The notes under the pieces are model-generated. The model was not told the origin of the DNA. It did no database searches and was given only the letters and a program-made list of their open reading frames with translations. A stretch of DNA of 7,279 nucleotides. Origin: Porphyromonadaceae bacterium UBA7572. Its GTDB lineage: Bacteria; Bacteroidota; Bacteroidia; Bacteroidales; Muribaculaceae. The position numbers and the translations under genes were made by a program. The stretch is taken from the NCBI GenBank assembly GCA_002476625.1, contig DLLC01000021.1, positions 34,881 to 42,159 of the forward strand, read 5' to 3'. This document shows, in pieces, positions 4,636 through 7,279 of the stretch. Numbering within the stretch: the stretch's first letter is position 1; each line of letters begins with the position of its first letter.

Positions 4636-7279
4636 TCACACATTAATGATGCTGATGTATTGGCGAATGTGCGCTTTCAGTTGGTCATTTTCCACGACTG
4701 TGATGCGATCGGCTAATCCCAGATAAAACCGCGTGACGCCAGCAAAGCCGAAAATAGAAGTCTCCAATCTCCATCTGCCCGTGCTTTTGTCGATGAGTTT
4801 AAGTCTTTCACCAGGCTTTGGGTTTTCTTCCAGGCGCTTTGCATCGGGGAACTCCTCAAGCAGTAGGTTTTTTACGTAATTGTCAAATTCAAGCACTATT
4901 TTAGATCCTATTTGATTGCCCGACTCCAGAATGTGGAAAATGTCGGTTTGAGGACTGGCTATATGCTTTGCCTCGTTTTTCCAGTTTTTATCAGCAACGG
5001 TCACCTTGCTGAAGCGATTAATCTTAAACTCTCGGTTGTTGTTTTTGTCGAGGTCGAAAGCCACGATGGCATTGATCGACGGTTTGAAGCAATACGGTTC
5101 CACCAAGCGGTTGGAAGTGCCATTGCTTGATTCGTAGCCATAAAGAGTTACGCATTTCTTTTGGGCAATGGCAGCTCGAATAACTTGAATTTTTTGTGTG
5201 TCGAGGCTGTTGGCTTTAGTGCGCCGCTCAAGTAGCCGCTCTTTAAGCAGATCGCTCATCTTTACGGTTCTTCCCGATTTGCGGAGATAGGATTTGGCCT
5301 CGTCGGCACACCATTCAAGATGGTCGGCAAACTCCACTACGCCATATTCATACGGGAGGATATGAATGCGCAATATTTTTTCTCCACATTTTTCGCTTGT
5401 CTCAATATAGGTAGTAACCAAGAGCCCAGTGATGTCGCGCCCTTTTTCTGGCCCGTCGGCATCTTTAAATGCGCCCTCTATCGCATTGTCAATAAAGAGG
5501 CGATATCTGTCGATGCTCTCGTCTGTGATCCGATTATCGCTATGCAGTTGCTTTAAATCCTTAGTCACGCCTATCGCCTCGCCAGCGTCGTTCACTCCGA
5601 TGTACAGGTCGCCGCCTTTTTCACTGTTGAGGAAACCGCACACAGCGTTCAGAATGTTTTTCATCTGTCGCTTGAGGTTAGGCGTGTCGGTTTTGCTGGG
5701 GTCGAACACTACGGAGGCTTTAAATTCCTTGGTGTCGTCTTCTTCGCCATACTCAGAATCCTCGTCGATGATGGATTCGTATTCATCGTCCACGCAAAGA
5801 TTTTTAGCGATGGCTTGCTTGATGGCGTCGATTTCCCTCAGCGGAATAATGCCATTGAGAGTGTGCGACGCATCCACCAGGTTTTTGATAATGCTGATGT
5901 CGCCCTCTCCAGAATTGCTGTGTAGGGGTGATTTTTGCAGTTTCTGCAACTCGAAGTTGTAGTTGTGGAGTGTGGTGATGATTTGTAGTTTCTCTTTTAC
6001 ATTTTCTGTTTCGGCAAAGGTTTTGCTTGCTATTAAAGTAGAGCCGGTCTTGAATTTTGAGCCATGGGCAAATTCTACCAGTTCCATTAGGTATCTCAAT
6101 TCAAATCGCAGAAATTCAGCATTGGCGTCGTCGGAAATAAGGGTGCAGAGCGTGTTGGCCATGCTCAGTTTAAGATGGCGCAGACGGGTTTCTTGTGCAT
6201 GTTCTGCATCGTGGTAAAGTGCCGATATGCAGTGGCGAATGGTGTCGATAGGAATTTCTTCTACTTCTTTAGGGGGAACAATGGAGGGCTTGGTGGTCCA
6301 TTGTAGGTATTCGGTCAGAAATTTTTTACGTGCAGATTTTTTAAACTCCTCCACATCATATTCTTCATAGTAGCGGTTGTCGCTAAGACGCCCGTTTATC
6401 ACCAAGTTGTTGCCTTCTTTTTTATTCTCCTGCACTACTACATATTCAAAATATTCGAAAGCATCCTCTTCAGGCGCATTCTCATAATCAATAATATTGA
6501 CTGTGAGGCCGTTTTCTGTGAGCCATTTGTATCCCAAAGAGTATTTGTCGTAGCAAAGTGCAAGCATTTCACAGCCCATAGAGCGTTCAGCAAGGTCTTT
6601 ATAGAAATTTGTCATCGCATTTCTCAAATGGAATGGAAAGTGAGGATTGTCTTGCACTTCCACCATGATCAGGATTTCTTTTTCTGCATAGAATTTTTCG
6701 AGTAAGAAATCAATTATAAACTTCCGGTCGATGCCCAGCACAAATTTGTCGATAAATATTTGACCTTTGATGTTTTCATAGTTAGGGTCAATCGTTTCTG
6801 CGTTGATGGTGTTGGTATTGGCCTTGATCATTTTCACGCACACTATATCGCCCACTTCATAGCTTCGCTTTTTTGTGCTTTGGGTGGTGAGAGACGGACG
6901 CACACTTTCCATCTGACGGATGGCGCTCCAATAAGCCTTGTCGGTTTTGATAATGTTGGTGGAGGCTGAATTCGATAGCCTGTCGGCGGCATTGCCAGCC
7001 ACAAACAGCCACGGGCAAGGTGACGGCAAGATTTTTTCAAGGCTCTTATGCTGGCGGCAATCCTTGAAATTCAGGGCTGCTATTTTTGTGTCGTCTCCAT
7101 CCACGATTAAGCATCCTTTATTTTGATAATACTGAATGGCGCCATTGCTGATAGGTTTCAGTGTGGTCTTGGCAATTTTTGAGGCAACCACTTGTGGGTA
7201 AAAGCTGTCGGGGTTTTTGATGTCGGACCACGTGACTTCAAGTTTATAGATTTCCACATTTTTAAGACAACTCAGACAC
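4636..7279 (-). CDS. Large AlbA_2 (Schlafen-type) plus WYL domain protein with an unassigned N-terminal half (5' end uncertain)
   Basis: This is probably a cytoplasmic nucleic-acid-sensing or regulatory protein; its exact role is unknown. The first possible start inside the window is GTG at 7255-7257, giving 873 residues, but the frame stays open to the edge (C-L-S-C-L-K-N upstream), so the true start may lie outside. Numbering from that GTG: 1-500 is unassigned, with a beta-rich stretch at 134-176 (GDIVCVKMIKA...IKGQIFID) and mainly helical sequence at 335-485. An acidic linker lies at 489-509. Residues about 507-665 resemble AlbA_2: TKEFKAS, then AVCGFLNSEKGGDLYIGVND and GEAIGV, ending YLRKSGR. 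Residues about 690-757 resemble WYL: YGYESSNG, NRLVEP, REFKINR. Residues about 783-870 resemble the WYL C-terminal extension. There is no signal peptide, membrane segment or classical N-terminal helix-turn-helix. The gene is visibly more A+T-rich than the efflux genes. Domain calls are from motif memory, not a profile search. Confidence 0.85.
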   Translation of the reverse strand, partial: CLSCLKNVEIYKLEVTWSDIKNPDSFYPQVVASKIAKTTLKPISNGAIQYYQNKGCLIVDGDDTKIAALNFKDCRQHKSLEKILPSPCPWLFVAGNAADRLSNSASTNIIKTDKAYWSAIRQMESVRPSLTTQSTKKRSYEVGDIVCVKMIKANTNTINAETIDPNYENIKGQIFIDKFVLGIDRKFIIDFLLEKFYAEKEILIMVEVQDNPHFPFHLRNAMTNFYKDLAERSMGCEMLALCYDKYSLGYKWLTENGLTVNIIDYENAPEEDAFEYFEYVVVQENKKEGNNLVINGRLSDNRYYEEYDVEEFKKSARKKFLTEYLQWTTKPSIVPPKEVEEIPIDTIRHCISALYHDAEHAQETRLRHLKLSMANTLCTLISDDANAEFLRFELRYLMELVEFAHGSKFKTGSTLIASKTFAETENVKEKLQIITTLHNYNFELQKLQKSPLHSNSGEGDISIIKNLVDASHTLNGIIPLREIDAIKQAIAKNLCVDDEYESIIDEDSEYGEEDDTKEFKASVVFDPSKTDTPNLKRQMKNILNAVCGFLNSEKGGDLYIGVNDAGEAIGVTKDLKQLHSDNRITDESIDRYRLFIDNAIEGAFKDADGPEKGRDITGLLVTTYIETSEKCGEKILRIHILPYEYGVVEFADHLEWCADEAKSYLRKSGRTVKMSDLLKERLLERRTKANSLDTQKIQVIRAAIAQKKCVTLYGYESSNGTSNRLVEPYCFKPSINAIVAFDLDKNNNREFKINRFSKVTVADKNWKNEAKHIASPQTDIFHILESGNQIGSKIVLEFDNYVKNLLLEEFPDAKRLEENPKPGERLKLIDKSTGRWRLETSIFGFAGVTRFYLGLADRITVVENDQLKAHIRQYISIINV

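Noticed and set aside
5429..5962. Plus-strand open frame of 177 codons
   Set aside because: It is antisense to the AlbA_2 region, which carries convincing motifs. The Ser-rich translation looks like a reverse-strand shadow.
7257..7259. ATG on the minus strand overlapping the GTG at 7255-7257
   Set aside because: It is in another frame and meets a stop after about 34 codons, while the frame of the large protein continues with good domain content.

Overview
The window holds two oppositely oriented blocks that meet tail to tail, with only a 108-base gap (4528-4635) between them. Both outer genes run off the window. The source is probably a member of the Bacteroidota (Bacteroidales-like). The reasons are a heavy-metal RND pump fused in one polypeptide to its TolC-type outer-membrane partner, an adaptor lipoprotein placed after the pump rather than before it, and A-rich rather than strong Shine-Dalgarno leaders. 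This assignment is an inference from gene style, not from a marker gene.

Plus strand, 1-4527: a metal-efflux operon. The first gene (frame open from base 2, stop at 3311-3313) is the C-terminal two thirds of a CzcA/CusA-family RND antiporter, joined in frame to a complete CzcC/TolC-like outer-membrane factor. The joint (about 2120-2185) looks like a retained Sec signal peptide. After 41 bases comes a full-length CzcB-like periplasmic adaptor with a lipoprotein signal (3355-4527). Together they would form a tripartite inner membrane-periplasm-outer membrane pump expelling divalent metals such as Zn, Co or Cd. The pump's TM4 motif (DFG...VDG...VE) fits the divalent-metal subgroups better than the Cu/Ag subgroup. 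The promoter and any metal-responsive regulator lie left of the window.

Convergent gap, 4528-4635: a short GC hairpin overlaps the adaptor stop codon and is followed by CTTTT. A larger imperfect hairpin with 12-base arms lies at 4553-4603. These probably insulate the two transcription units from each other. No gene is seen here.

Minus strand, 7279-4636: one large soluble protein of at least 873 residues. Its C-terminal half reads as an AlbA_2/Schlafen-type domain, then a WYL domain, then a WYL C-terminal extension. Its N-terminal roughly 500 residues match nothing I recognise, though one stretch looks like a small beta-barrel. AlbA_2 and WYL modules are both common in nucleic-acid-sensing regulators and anti-phage loci. 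This gene is therefore the most interesting item in the window, and its partners, if any, would lie beyond the right edge. No RNA genes, insertion sequences or CRISPR arrays are visible.
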